Shown in pieces: positions 11,669 to 20,597 of a stretch of 64,000 nt of DNA (position 1 is the stretch's first letter; each line of letters begins with the position of its first letter). Both the position numbers and the translations under genes were made by a program. The notes beneath the pieces are model-generated. The model was not told the DNA's origin, ran no database searches, and worked only from the letters and a program-made list of their open reading frames with translations. The stretch comes from Chloroflexota bacterium. GTDB taxonomy: Bacteria; Chloroflexota; Anaerolineae; Anaerolineales; Villigracilaceae. Where the stretch lies: contig JACRBN010000026.1 in assembly GCA_016213105.1 (NCBI GenBank), forward strand, positions 868,001 to 932,000, written 5' to 3'.

Positions 11669-14131
11669 ATGCTGAAACAATCTCTGGCTGGCGCGTGGAA
11701 GTTCCGCCAGTCTGGAACTGAGGAATGGTTGCCCGCCAATGTGCCGGGCGGTGTCCACACCGATCTACTGGCCCTGGGCCGCATCCCCGACCCGTTCGTG
11801 GGCGACAATGAAAGACGGGTTGCCTGGGTTGCTCAAAAGGATTGGGAGTATGCCCGCGCGTTCGATGTTCAACCCGAGGCCATGCAGCGTGGGCAGATCT
11901 GGCTGGTTTGCGACGGGCTGGATACGCTTGCGTCGCTGACGCTCAATGGGCAGCCGCTGGGAAATACGGAGAATATGTTCCGCCAATATTGTTGGGATGT
12001 GAAATCCCTGCTCAAGGCGGAAGGCAACGAACTGCGCATCAGCTTCGCTTCCCCCGTGCAATATACCGCTGCGCGCCAGGCCGTCCGCCCCATGATGGGT
12101 GTCTCGCAGGCCATCCCGGGCGGGCCGCATTTGCGCAAGGCGCCCTGCCAGTTCGGCTGGGACTGGGGGCCGCAGTTGCCGCCCATCGGCGTGTGGAAGG
12201 ATATCCGCCTGGAGGCTTTCGATTCGGTCCGTCTTTCGGAAGTTCACGTGCGCCAGCTTCATGCCGACGGCGCCGTTACGGTGGAGGCGTGCCTGGAGGT
12301 GGAAAACTGGACGCCCGGGCTTTCGGCCCTGCTTCAGGTGACCGCGCCCGACGGGGAAGTATTAACCGTCAGCCGGGAGTTGGTTTCTGATGACGGAAAC
12401 AGGCTCACGCTCCAGGTTGAAAATCCGCAACTGTGGTGGCCGAACGGATTTGGGAACCAGCCTCTTTATCAGGTCCAGGTCAAACTGAACCAGTCCGAGG
12501 CGGTCCTGGATGAAAAGGAATATCAACTCGGCCTGCGCACCCTCGAACTGCGCCAGGAACCTGATGAATGGGGACGCTCCTTCACGTTCGTGGTGAACGG
12601 GCTGCCGATTTTCGCCAAAGGTTCCAACTGGATTCCCGCCGACTCCTTCCCCACCCGCATTTCGGATGCGTATCTGGAGATGCTGATTCGCTCGGCGGCC
12701 GAGACCCATCAGAACATGCTGCGCGTGTGGGGCGGCGGTTTCTACGAGGAGGAGCGCTTCTACGATCTTTGCGACCGTTACGGCATCCTGGTATGGCAGG
12801 AGTTCATTTTCTCCTGCAGCGTGTACCCGCTGGATGACCCAGAGTTCGTGGAGAACGTGCATGTCGAAGCGGTGGAAAACATCCGCCGCCTGCGGCACCG
12901 CGCGTCTTTGGCGCTATGGTGCGGGAACAACGAGATGGAATGGGGTTGGGTGGATTGGGGTTGGAAGGAGCCTGCCGTCCAGGCGTTGAAGTCCGTTTAT
13001 GACAATTTCTTCCATCACACCCTGCCGGCCTGGTGCGCGGCCGAAGACCCCGACCATACCTATTGGCCCAGCTCGCCTTCCTCGGACACGCCCTTCGAGG
13101 CCCCCAATGGACAGATCCAGGGCGACGCGCACTATTGGGACGTGTGGCATGGGCGCAAGCCGTTCACAGCCTACCGCGACCAGTACCCGCGCTTCATGAG
13201 CGAGTTCGGCTTCCAGGCCCTGCCGCCGTTGGAGACCATCCGCACCTATGCGGCGGAATCTGATTGGAACATGACCTCCTATATCATGGACCAGCACCAG
13301 AAGAACGCCAGCGGCAACTCGCTGATGGTGGGGCAGATGCTGGATACTTTCCAGATGCCCAAGAATTTCGAGGCGCTGGTGTACCTCAGCCTGGTGTTGC
13401 AGGCCGAGGGCATCCGCTACGGGGTGGAGCATTGGCGCCGCCATACCCACCGCGTCTCGGGCACGCTGTACTGGCAGTTGAATGACTGCTGGCCGGTGGC
13501 GTCCTGGGCCAGCCTGGATTATTTCGGGCGCTGGAAGGCCCTGCATTACGCCGCGCGTCGTTTCTATGCGCCGCTGATGCTTTCGATTGAAGACGCGCCC
13601 CCGTGCCAGTCGATCTTCATTAGCAGCGACCTGCGCGAAGAATGGCAGGGCTCGGTGCGCTGGTCCCTGGAAACATTGGACGGCAAAGTGCTGGCCTCCG
13701 GCGAGAAAGCGACCCGCGTGGAACCGTCGGGGGTGACGGCTGTCGAAAAAATGGACTTTTCAGAATTCCTTAACGACGACACACGCAGGGAACTGGTATT
13801 CGCGGTCGAGTTATGGCAGTCAGACAAGTGCCTGGCCCGTCAAACCGCTTTCTTTGTCCCCACCAAACATCTGTCGTTGGTCGATCCGCAAATCGATTTC
13901 GATATGACCCTGAAGGAAGGCCTGCTTGCCATCGAACTGTCGGCGCGTTCATTGGCCCGTTTGGTGGAATGCAGCTTGAGCGGCGCGGATGTGATCTTCA
14001 GTGATAACTATTTCGACCTGCCCGCCCAAAAAGGAATCACCGTCACAACTCCATTGCCGGCCGGCTGGGATTTGGCCAGGGCGCGCGCGGCATTCCAGAC
14101 TCGCTCTGTCCATGACACGTACGCAAGGTGA
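11669..14131 (+). CDS. Beta-mannosidase (GH2)
   Basis: An 820-residue glycoside hydrolase of family 2 without signal peptide, hence cytoplasmic. The jelly-roll domain opens SLAGAWKFRQ and PANVPGGVHTDLLALGRIPD, the beta-mannosidase rather than beta-galactosidase pattern. The catalytic barrel has RVWGGGFYEEERFYDLCDRY, the acid/base Glu in LWCGNNEMEWGW and the nucleophile Glu in RFMSEFGFQALP. Length matches the family. It should release mannose from the non-reducing ends of imported beta-1,4-manno-oligosaccharides. It lies 62 bases after the ATPase and 23 bases before the GH3 gene, in one operon. Confidence 0.93.
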   Translation: MLKQSLAGAWKFRQSGTEEWLPANVPGGVHTDLLALGRIPDPFVGDNERRVAWVAQKDWEYARAFDVQPEAMQRGQIWLVCDGLDTLASLTLNGQPLGNTENMFRQYCWDVKSLLKAEGNELRISFASPVQYTAARQAVRPMMGVSQAIPGGPHLRKAPCQFGWDWGPQLPPIGVWKDIRLEAFDSVRLSEVHVRQLHADGAVTVEACLEVENWTPGLSALLQVTAPDGEVLTVSRELVSDDGNRLTLQVENPQLWWPNGFGNQPLYQVQVKLNQSEAVLDEKEYQLGLRTLELRQEPDEWGRSFTFVVNGLPIFAKGSNWIPADSFPTRISDAYLEMLIRSAAETHQNMLRVWGGGFYEEERFYDLCDRYGILVWQEFIFSCSVYPLDDPEFVENVHVEAVENIRRLRHRASLALWCGNNEMEWGWVDWGWKEPAVQALKSVYDNFFHHTLPAWCAAEDPDHTYWPSSPSSDTPFEAPNGQIQGDAHYWDVWHGRKPFTAYRDQYPRFMSEFGFQALPPLETIRTYAAESDWNMTSYIMDQHQKNASGNSLMVGQMLDTFQMPKNFEALVYLSLVLQAEGIRYGVEHWRRHTHRVSGTLYWQLNDCWPVASWASLDYFGRWKALHYAARRFYAPLMLSIEDAPPCQSIFISSDLREEWQGSVRWSLETLDGKVLASGEKATRVEPSGVTAVEKMDFSEFLNDDTRRELVFAVELWQSDKCLARQTAFFVPTKHLSLVDPQIDFDMTLKEGLLAIELSARSLARLVECSLSGADVIFSDNYFDLPAQKGITVTTPLPAGWDLARARAAFQTRSVHDTYAR

Positions 14132-14154
14132 GCCAACCTAACAGAAGGAACAAT

Positions 14155-16461
14155 ATGATTACTGACCTTCAATCCGTTATTTCCCAAATGACTCTCGAAG
14201 AAAAGGCGGCCCTTTGCACGGGCGCCAGCGCGTGGTCGACCACCCCGGTGGAACGGCTGGGCGTGCCCGAGATGATTGTTTCGGATGGCCCGCATGGCGT
14301 GCGTCGTGTGCCCGATGTGCATTCGATGGCCCTCAAAAGCCTGCCCGCCACCTGCTTCCCGACCGCCTCCTGCCTGGCTTCCACCTGGGACGTGGACCTG
14401 CTCCGTGAAATGGGAAATGCCCTGGCCGAGGAATGCATCGCCCTGAACGTGGATGTGCTGCTCGGTCCCGGCGCCAATATGAAGCGCTCCCCGCTGGGCG
14501 GCCGCAACTTTGAATATTTTTCCGAGGATCCCTTCCTGGCTGGGGAACTGGCCGCCAGCCTGATCAACGGAATCCAATCCAGGGGCGTGGGCACGTCGCT
14601 CAAGCACTATGCCGTCAACAACCAGGAATTCCAGCGCTTCAGCATCAGCGCCGAAGTCGATGAGCGCACCCTGCGCGAAATCTACCTGCCCGCCTTCGAG
14701 AAGGCCGTCAAACAGGCCAAGCCCTGGACGGTGATGTGCTCGTACAACAAAATCAACGGTGTCTATGGTTCGGAACAACATCACCTCCTGACCGAGATTC
14801 TCAAGGAGGAATGGGGCTTCGAGGGCCTGGTCGTCTCGGATTGGGGCGCGGTGCATGACCGCGTGGCCGCGCTCAAAGGCGGCCTGGACTGGGAAATGCC
14901 CGGTCCGCAGGATCGGCGCGTCCGGGCCGTTGTCGAAGCGGTGCGCTCCGGTCAATTGGATGAGGCGCTCCTGGACGAATCCGTCCGCCGCATTTTGCGG
15001 ATCGTCTTCAAGGCCAAGGAAACGCCCAAGGGCGGCGCCTTCGACGTGGATGCGCATCACGAACTCGCCCGCAAAATCGCCGCCGAGGGCATGGTGCTGC
15101 TCAAGAACGACGGCCTCCTGCCCCTCAAGGATCACCAGCATATCGCCGTGATTGGACACGCCGCGGAAAACGCCCACTTCCAGGGCGGCGGCAGCTCGCA
15201 TATCAACCCGACGCGGGTGGCCATGCCCTTCAAGGAGCTTCAGGCCCGCGCCGATAACGTCGAACTGACCTACGCCGAAGGCTATCCCACCGACAATTCC
15301 TTCCGCCAGGACATGATCGATCAGGCCGTGACGCTGGCCCAGTCTGCGGACGTTGCGCTGCTGTATATCGCTCTGCCCACCTTCAAGGAATCCGAAGGCT
15401 ACGACCGCACCGACCTCGACCTGACCGACCAGCAGGTTGCGCTGATCAAGGCCGTGGCCAAGGTTCAGCCAAGGATGGTCGTGGTGCTGAACAACGGCGC
15501 GCCCGTCGCCATGAGCGCCTGGATCGATGACGTGTCTGCCGTGCTTGAAGGCTGGATGATGGGCCAGGCGGGTGGCGCGGCGATTGCCGACGTGCTGTTC
15601 GGCCGGGTCAATCCGTGCGGCAAGCTGGCCGAGACCTTCCCGCTCAAACTTGCGGATACGCCGGCTTATCTCAACTGGCCGGGCGGCGCAGGCAAGGTTC
15701 GATATGGCGAAGGCCTGTTCATCGGCTATCGCTATTATGATGAAAAGGAACTGCCCGTCCTGTTTCCCTTCGGTTACGGCCTGAGCTACACCAGCTTTGC
15801 CTATGGCAACGCCAAAGTCTCGGCGAAAAACTTCAAGGATGTGAATGGGTTGACGGTCACGGTGGACGTGACCAACACGGGAAGCGTGGCGGGCAAGGAG
15901 ATCGTCCAGGTCTACGTCCATGACCAGAAATCTGCGCTGGTGCGGCCCGAGAAGGAACTGAAGGGCTTCGCCAAAGTGGAACTCCAGCCGGGCGAGACCA
16001 AATCTGTTTCGATCCAACTGGACTTCCGCGCCTTTGCCTACTACCACCCCGAATACAAGCAGTGGATTACCGAGACAGGCGACTTCGACCTGCTCATCGG
16101 CGCCTCTGCCGCCGATATTCGCTGCCGCCTGACCGCCACCCTCGAATCCACGCTGTGTCTGCCCTGCATCCTCGACATGGAATCGACCATGCGCGAGTGG
16201 ATGGCCGACCCGCGCGGCAGACAGGTGCTGGGGGCGCTCTACGAGCAAATCGAGACCCAGACCCGCAGAACGTTTGGCGAAGCCGAGCGATATGGCAATA
16301 AGAAGAACGGCAACGAGGCCGCCATTGGCATGGACATCATGGACATGATGGTCGATATGCCGGTGGTCAGTGTGCTAATGTTCCAGCAGGGCGCGCTCAC
16401 CATGCCCGCCGAGGAGATGGTGGCCGGGCTGCTACGGCAGGTTCATAGCACGGGAGCCTGA
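14155..16461 (+). CDS. Beta-glucosidase (GH3)
   Basis: A 768-residue glycoside hydrolase of family 3. The N-terminal barrel has RLGVPEMIVSDGPHGVRR and the nucleophile Asp in GLVVSDWGAVHD. The second domain follows (AAEGMVLLKNDGLLPL), then a fibronectin-III-like domain (VTNTGSVAGKEIVQVYV) and a helical tail of about 90 residues. No signal peptide, so it acts inside the cell. The ATG at 14155 with AGAAGGAA upstream is preferred to an in-frame GTG at 14128. Together with the beta-mannosidase it could finish degradation of glucomannan or cello-oligosaccharides. Confidence 0.93.
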   Translation: MITDLQSVISQMTLEEKAALCTGASAWSTTPVERLGVPEMIVSDGPHGVRRVPDVHSMALKSLPATCFPTASCLASTWDVDLLREMGNALAEECIALNVDVLLGPGANMKRSPLGGRNFEYFSEDPFLAGELAASLINGIQSRGVGTSLKHYAVNNQEFQRFSISAEVDERTLREIYLPAFEKAVKQAKPWTVMCSYNKINGVYGSEQHHLLTEILKEEWGFEGLVVSDWGAVHDRVAALKGGLDWEMPGPQDRRVRAVVEAVRSGQLDEALLDESVRRILRIVFKAKETPKGGAFDVDAHHELARKIAAEGMVLLKNDGLLPLKDHQHIAVIGHAAENAHFQGGGSSHINPTRVAMPFKELQARADNVELTYAEGYPTDNSFRQDMIDQAVTLAQSADVALLYIALPTFKESEGYDRTDLDLTDQQVALIKAVAKVQPRMVVVLNNGAPVAMSAWIDDVSAVLEGWMMGQAGGAAIADVLFGRVNPCGKLAETFPLKLADTPAYLNWPGGAGKVRYGEGLFIGYRYYDEKELPVLFPFGYGLSYTSFAYGNAKVSAKNFKDVNGLTVTVDVTNTGSVAGKEIVQVYVHDQKSALVRPEKELKGFAKVELQPGETKSVSIQLDFRAFAYYHPEYKQWITETGDFDLLIGASAADIRCRLTATLESTLCLPCILDMESTMREWMADPRGRQVLGALYEQIETQTRRTFGEAERYGNKKNGNEAAIGMDIMDMMVDMPVVSVLMFQQGALTMPAEEMVAGLLRQVHSTGA

Positions 16462-16492
16462 GCGCGCTTGCGCCCCGCCCATGCTTAAAATC

Positions 16493-16524
16493 AACTGGAC
16501 AGGCAGATGCCTGTCCAGTTTTTT
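16493..16524 (+). terminator. Terminator of the transporter/glycosidase operon
   Basis: AACTGGACAGGC and GCCTGTCCAGTT form a perfect stem around a short loop, followed by TTTT. It begins 31 bases past the GH3 stop. Confidence 0.9.
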
Positions 16525-16557
16525 AATTGACGTGGGATGGTTCATATCAACGCTCGA

Positions 16558-16597
16558 TAAAAACAAACACACCCTGCGCATATTGCGCAGGGCGTGT
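16558..16597 (-). terminator. Terminator at the end of the polysaccharide operon
   Basis: On the minus strand a 14-bp stem (plus-strand arms 16567-16580 and 16584-16597, one G-U pair) with a 3-base loop precedes TTTGTTTTT. It lies 25 bases past the last gene of the 31-kb minus-strand cluster, back to back with the plus-strand terminator. Confidence 0.88.
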
Positions 16598-16622
16598 ACT
16601 GGTTGATCCTGGCTGCCGCTCT

Positions 16623-17831
16623 CTATGCGGACAGGCGGTTGACCAGTTCCAGGTATTCGCGGGCGATGTTGGCCCAGGAGTATTTTTCGTTGAAGCGGTT
16701 GGATTCCACCGACAATTGCTGCAGGCGCATGCGATTGATATACAGGTAAATGATCGCGTCACACAGGGCGTTGACATCCTCGGACGGGAAATATTGCACC
16801 ATGTTCTCGTCGAAATAGGCTTCGATGGCGGGCGTGCGCGCCGCAATGACCGGCACGTGCAGGGCGGTGTACTCCATCAGCTTGGTCGGCAGGATCCCAT
16901 CGGTGAACACGTCGCGGCGGTAGGGGACGATGCCCAGGTCGGCGCGGGCGATGAGGGCGGGCAGGTCCGCCATGGGCAGGAGGGCGGTGCTGAACGTCAC
17001 CTGTCCGTTCAATTGCAGTTTCCTGGCCAGTCCGAGCAGGTCCTGCAAATATTCCCCGCGGCCATGCACGGTGAGGTGAAGCTGCGGGATGGCCGCCTGA
17101 AGTTGGGACACGGCCTGCAGGATCAGGTCGATGCCGTAGCGGTGCGCCAGCGTGCCGTGATAGATCAACTCGAAGCGTTGATCCCCGTTCGATGGACGTT
17201 CGACGGTTTCGCCGTTGAAGACCCGCCCGTCGGCGATGTTCATCACCACCGAGACCTTTTGCGCAGGTAGGCCGCGTTCGATCAGCGACTGCCGCCAGGC
17301 TTCGGTCACGGTGATGACGTGGTCGGCAAACCAGCATGAAAGGCTTTCCTGCCAGCGCACCAGGCGCACCGGCCAACTGTCCATGCCGCTCTTGAAGCGC
17401 GCCGCATAGAACTCGGGCATGACGTCGTGGATGTTGTGGATGACCCGCGCGCCCATCAATTTGGGCCATAACGCGGCGAAGACCAGGAAATCGGGCAGGT
17501 TGTGGGTTTCGACCACGGCATACTTTCTTTTTCCATGCAGCGCCGCCGCCTTGAACAGCGCCAGCGTGAAAAAGGACAGGTACTCGAACAACTGGCCCAT
17601 CAGGCCGCGGCTCTTGTCGCGCCGCACCGGCAGGCGGTGAATGGTGATTCCTCCCGCCGTCTCCCGATTGGATTCTTCGGGGGAATGTCGAAGACAGATG
17701 ACATCCACCTCGTACCCGTTCTGGACCAATACCTGCGCCTCGCGTTCGACGCGCGTCTCGTCGTGCGGATAATAGGCATGCACGATCATGCAATGCCGCC
17801 GGAGATTCTGTTTTTCACTCATGGTTCCCAT
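16623..17831 (-). CDS. Glycosyltransferase family 4
   Basis: A 402-residue GT4/GT-B enzyme, last gene of the polysaccharide operon. The N-terminal Rossmann part begins with HAYYPHDETRVEREAQVLVQNGYEVDV, cut here to its essentials: HAYYPHDETRV and AQVLVQNGYEVDV. The C-terminal donor-binding half has FELIYHGTLAHRYGIDL and a variant EX7E region (KLMEYTALHVPVIAAR). The start could instead be the ATG at 17822 (MSEKQN). It transfers an activated sugar to a growing lipid-linked oligosaccharide; donor and acceptor cannot be read from sequence. Confidence 0.88.
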   Translation of the reverse strand: MGTMSEKQNLRRHCMIVHAYYPHDETRVEREAQVLVQNGYEVDVICLRHSPEESNRETAGGITIHRLPVRRDKSRGLMGQLFEYLSFFTLALFKAAALHGKRKYAVVETHNLPDFLVFAALWPKLMGARVIHNIHDVMPEFYAARFKSGMDSWPVRLVRWQESLSCWFADHVITVTEAWRQSLIERGLPAQKVSVVMNIADGRVFNGETVERPSNGDQRFELIYHGTLAHRYGIDLILQAVSQLQAAIPQLHLTVHGRGEYLQDLLGLARKLQLNGQVTFSTALLPMADLPALIARADLGIVPYRRDVFTDGILPTKLMEYTALHVPVIAARTPAIEAYFDENMVQYFPSEDVNALCDAIIYLYINRMRLQQLSVESNRFNEKYSWANIAREYLELVNRLSA

Positions 17832-17861
17832 CCGTCTGTTGAAAAAATCGAATAAGCCACA

Positions 17862-18872
17862 TCACAGGAATTTCCTGGCGAGCTGATACCCGAACTCGCT
17901 CAACTTCAGGCGGGCCGGCGCGTGGACGCAGACGTTCCGCCCGTAGTTGACCTGGCGGCCGCCAAACTTGAGTTTGAAATCGCGCACGCCATACTCTTCG
18001 TCCGGTTTGCCGCCGCCGCCAAAATCGAAGGTGTGGCAGCCCAGTTCCCGGCCCAGTTCCAGCGCGCTCCAGACCATCAGGTCGCCCGGGCGGTATTCGG
18101 CGTATTCACGCAGGGGGCCGGTGTACCAGTACAGCACGCTGCCCTGGTGGATCAGCAGCATCAACACCCCGATGTTGACCTCGCCCAGCCTGGCGAAGAG
18201 GATGCGCATCATGCCCCTGGGATGCAGTTCCTCGAACACGGCGGAGAAAAATGACAGGCTCGGCAGGGGCACTTGAATGCGATGATAAACATCCTGCAAA
18301 ATGGCGTAGGCCGCCCCCAGGTCAGCGGAGGAACCCGCCTCCACGATAGTGACGCCTGATTTCTGCGCCTTGCGGATGTTGCGCTGGGCATTCGAGCGGA
18401 TGTTCTTCCACAATTCCTCGCTGGGGCGGGTCAGGTCGATCAGGAAATTCAGGTGCCCTTCATAGGCGAAGCCGTTGGCTTCGAGCGTGGGCAGCAGGTC
18501 GGTCACATCGTGGACGTTGCGAAATTCGGTGAACAGCACCCGCCGTCCCGCCTGGCGTTTGTATTCGCGCAGCAAAAAACTCAACGCGGCCCGGCCGGCT
18601 TCCCCTTCCACGCACAGCGGACCGCCATACACCACCGAGCGGGTCGTCATGAAACGGAAGATGCCGCCGATCACGGTGATATTGGCAGACAGGATCAAGG
18701 CCTGGATGCCACCTGCATCATCCACCGTCGCCCAAAGCTCGGGTTCATACCCTTTTGCGCGCGCAAAGGCATGGTACATCTCCGGCGAGTGGAAGATGTT
18801 GCCGCGCGGATTGTTCAGCACGAAATCCCGCCAGGGGCCTTCCTCCAAGGTGTGAACGATCTTCATATTCAT
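17862..18872 (-). CDS. FemAB/GNAT-like acyltransferase
   Basis: About 336 residues of the FemAB-related GNAT fold. Recognisable pieces are NIFHSPEMYHAFARAKGYEP near the N terminus, WKNIRSNAQRNIRKAQKSGV (the typical lysine-rich acceptor segment), and FDFGGGGKPDEEYGVRDFKL near the C terminus. Such proteins in exopolysaccharide loci transfer acyl or aminoacyl groups to sugars or peptides. The start at 18872 has GGAG 4 bases upstream and lies just after the stop of the preceding gene; the longer frame from 18920 would overlap that gene. Confidence 0.8.
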   Translation of the reverse strand: MNMKIVHTLEEGPWRDFVLNNPRGNIFHSPEMYHAFARAKGYEPELWATVDDAGGIQALILSANITVIGGIFRFMTTRSVVYGGPLCVEGEAGRAALSFLLREYKRQAGRRVLFTEFRNVHDVTDLLPTLEANGFAYEGHLNFLIDLTRPSEELWKNIRSNAQRNIRKAQKSGVTIVEAGSSADLGAAYAILQDVYHRIQVPLPSLSFFSAVFEELHPRGMMRILFARLGEVNIGVLMLLIHQGSVLYWYTGPLREYAEYRPGDLMVWSALELGRELGCHTFDFGGGGKPDEEYGVRDFKLKFGGRQVNYGRNVCVHAPARLKLSEFGYQLARKFL

Positions 18873-18882
18873 AAAACTCCAG

Positions 18883-20583
18883 TCAGGGGATGGATTTTGC
18901 GAGCGCTTCCAGTTGCGCATCGCTGATGTGTTCCAGGTCGAAGAGCAGATAGCCGTCCGAGCCGTCGCGCACCGCCAGCTCGATCTCCTGGATCAGGTTC
19001 CGCGGCGACTTTTGTTCCTCTTCGTCGCCATAGTCGACGTATGCGATCAGGCCGTAGGACAGGCGTCCATATCGGTCGAACGTGGATGACCATTCGCTCA
19101 GGGTGGCGTCCAATTCCTCGAACGTGGCCGCGTACGCGCGCGGGATCAGCAGGTCGATGTAGCCCTCATCCAGCCAGGCCTGCCAATCCTGGAGGTTCTC
19201 CTGCCTGGCCTGCTCGATGTCCGACGTGATGGTGACCGTCACCAGCGCATGGGGGGCCGTCTCCTTCACACGTCCGTACACCTCCCGCAGCAGGGAATTG
19301 ATCCCTTCCATGCGGAAGGCCCGCCACTGTGTGTTGCGCTGCTCATAAAAATCCAGATCCGTCGGGCGGTCGGCTGTGGGGATGAGATCATGCGCGCCGT
19401 TGGGGGTCATCAACAGCCAGTCCTCGAAGTGGTCGTGAGCCGCCTGCATGCCGGTCACGGCGCGCAGGTCCTTCAAGTTCATCGAGGGAGTCGGGCTGTC
19501 GATGAAGATCGCGCCCCCGCCGCGGTCGACGAAGCGCGCCAGACGGGCGGCCTCCTCCTCCGAAAAAAGATAAACAGCGGGCAGAACCAGCACGGAATCG
19601 GGATCGAGGCCGTCCAGTTCCGCGGGGGTGATCGTGAAGGGATTCCCGATGAAGGACGCCAGCCACTCGTAGGTGTCGTCGAAATCACCCTGGCCGTACT
19701 TGGCCGCCGTCCGCTCCGATTGCAGCAGGTAGACAAGGCCATTTTCCTGTTTGAGGGCCTGGATGCCGCGCTTCAGGATCTCGTCGCCGATGGCGGTCTT
19801 GCGCTCGTGCGCCTGCCAGTTCAGGATCAGGGCCTGGCCATTGCCAAATTGATTCAGCATCACGGCCGGGTATCCATTCGAAAAGCTCGCCAGCACCTGT
19901 GCCGTGGAGGGCAGGAGCAGGGCGTTGCCTTCGAAGAGGCCGTAGGCGGGTATTTCGGCGTAGCGCAGTTCGTTCAAATCGAAATCGTGCCCCTGGTTGA
20001 ATGCGGAGATGCTGTAGTTATCGAAGCCCCATTCCGCGCCGGGATAACGCGTGTAATCGAAATGGATGCCGTCCACGCCGCGCTGCATGGCTTCCATCAC
20101 CAGGTCGCTGATGAACTGGCGCGCGTCGGGATGGGAGAAATTGAGCCAGGGCAGGGTCTTGCCGTCGGGTCCGACCAGGCCCCAGTCGGGGTGTTTCTCG
20201 ATCACCACCGAGCTGCCCTTCGCATCGGCCACGCGTCCCACCTCGAACCAGGCATGTACCTGGATGTTCCTCCCGTGCGCCTCCTGCACCAGGTAGGCCA
20301 GCGGATCGAAGCCCGCCTCCACATCGTAGCGCTGCACGGCCACTTCGCTGGGGTACAGCACCATGCCGCCTGTGAACACGCCGACGAAGATCTGTTTGAA
20401 CCTGCCCAGTTCCACCCTGCGAATCACCTCATCGATGTCCTCGCGCGTGGTCACGGATTTGCGCTGCACCCACACGCCGCGCATCGACTCTGGTTCTAGT
20501 TCCAGGTTGATTTTTTGTGGAGCGCAACCCGCCAACAGGGCGATGGTCATTCCAAAAAGAAGAATACGTTTCAAAATGGTCAT
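18883..20583 (-). CDS. GHL10-like glycoside hydrolase lipoprotein with inserted domain
   Basis: A 566-residue predicted lipoprotein (MTILKRILLFGMTIALLAGC). Residues about 30-200 match the start of the GHL10 barrel: MRGVWVQRK, HAWFEVGRV, and RGVDGIHFDYTRYPGAEWGF. The barrel is then interrupted by about 200 residues resembling a GATase1-like or beta-galactosidase-trimerisation fold (VLVLPAVYLFSEEEAARLAR, FVDRGGGAIFIDSP) before the final strands (DWQAWLDEGYIDLLIPRAYA, YGLIAYVDYGD). It may cut or trim the polysaccharide outside the cytoplasmic membrane. Enzyme activity is family inference; such proteins are mostly uncharacterised. Confidence 0.75.
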   Translation of the reverse strand: MTILKRILLFGMTIALLAGCAPQKINLELEPESMRGVWVQRKSVTTREDIDEVIRRVELGRFKQIFVGVFTGGMVLYPSEVAVQRYDVEAGFDPLAYLVQEAHGRNIQVHAWFEVGRVADAKGSSVVIEKHPDWGLVGPDGKTLPWLNFSHPDARQFISDLVMEAMQRGVDGIHFDYTRYPGAEWGFDNYSISAFNQGHDFDLNELRYAEIPAYGLFEGNALLLPSTAQVLASFSNGYPAVMLNQFGNGQALILNWQAHERKTAIGDEILKRGIQALKQENGLVYLLQSERTAAKYGQGDFDDTYEWLASFIGNPFTITPAELDGLDPDSVLVLPAVYLFSEEEAARLARFVDRGGGAIFIDSPTPSMNLKDLRAVTGMQAAHDHFEDWLLMTPNGAHDLIPTADRPTDLDFYEQRNTQWRAFRMEGINSLLREVYGRVKETAPHALVTVTITSDIEQARQENLQDWQAWLDEGYIDLLIPRAYAATFEELDATLSEWSSTFDRYGRLSYGLIAYVDYGDEEEQKSPRNLIQEIELAVRDGSDGYLLFDLEHISDAQLEALAKSIP

Positions 20584-20597
20584 GACTCAGGTTCCAT

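Noticed and set aside
11669-14131. Beta-galactosidase for the GH2 gene
   Set aside because: The N-terminal VPGGVHTDLLALGRIPDPF and GNNEMEWGW motifs are of the beta-mannosidase type.
14008-16248. 746-codon open frame on the minus strand
   Set aside because: It is antisense to the GH3 gene, whose motifs and ribosome site are clear. Its translation is rich in His, Gly and Val in the pattern of a GC-rich shadow frame.
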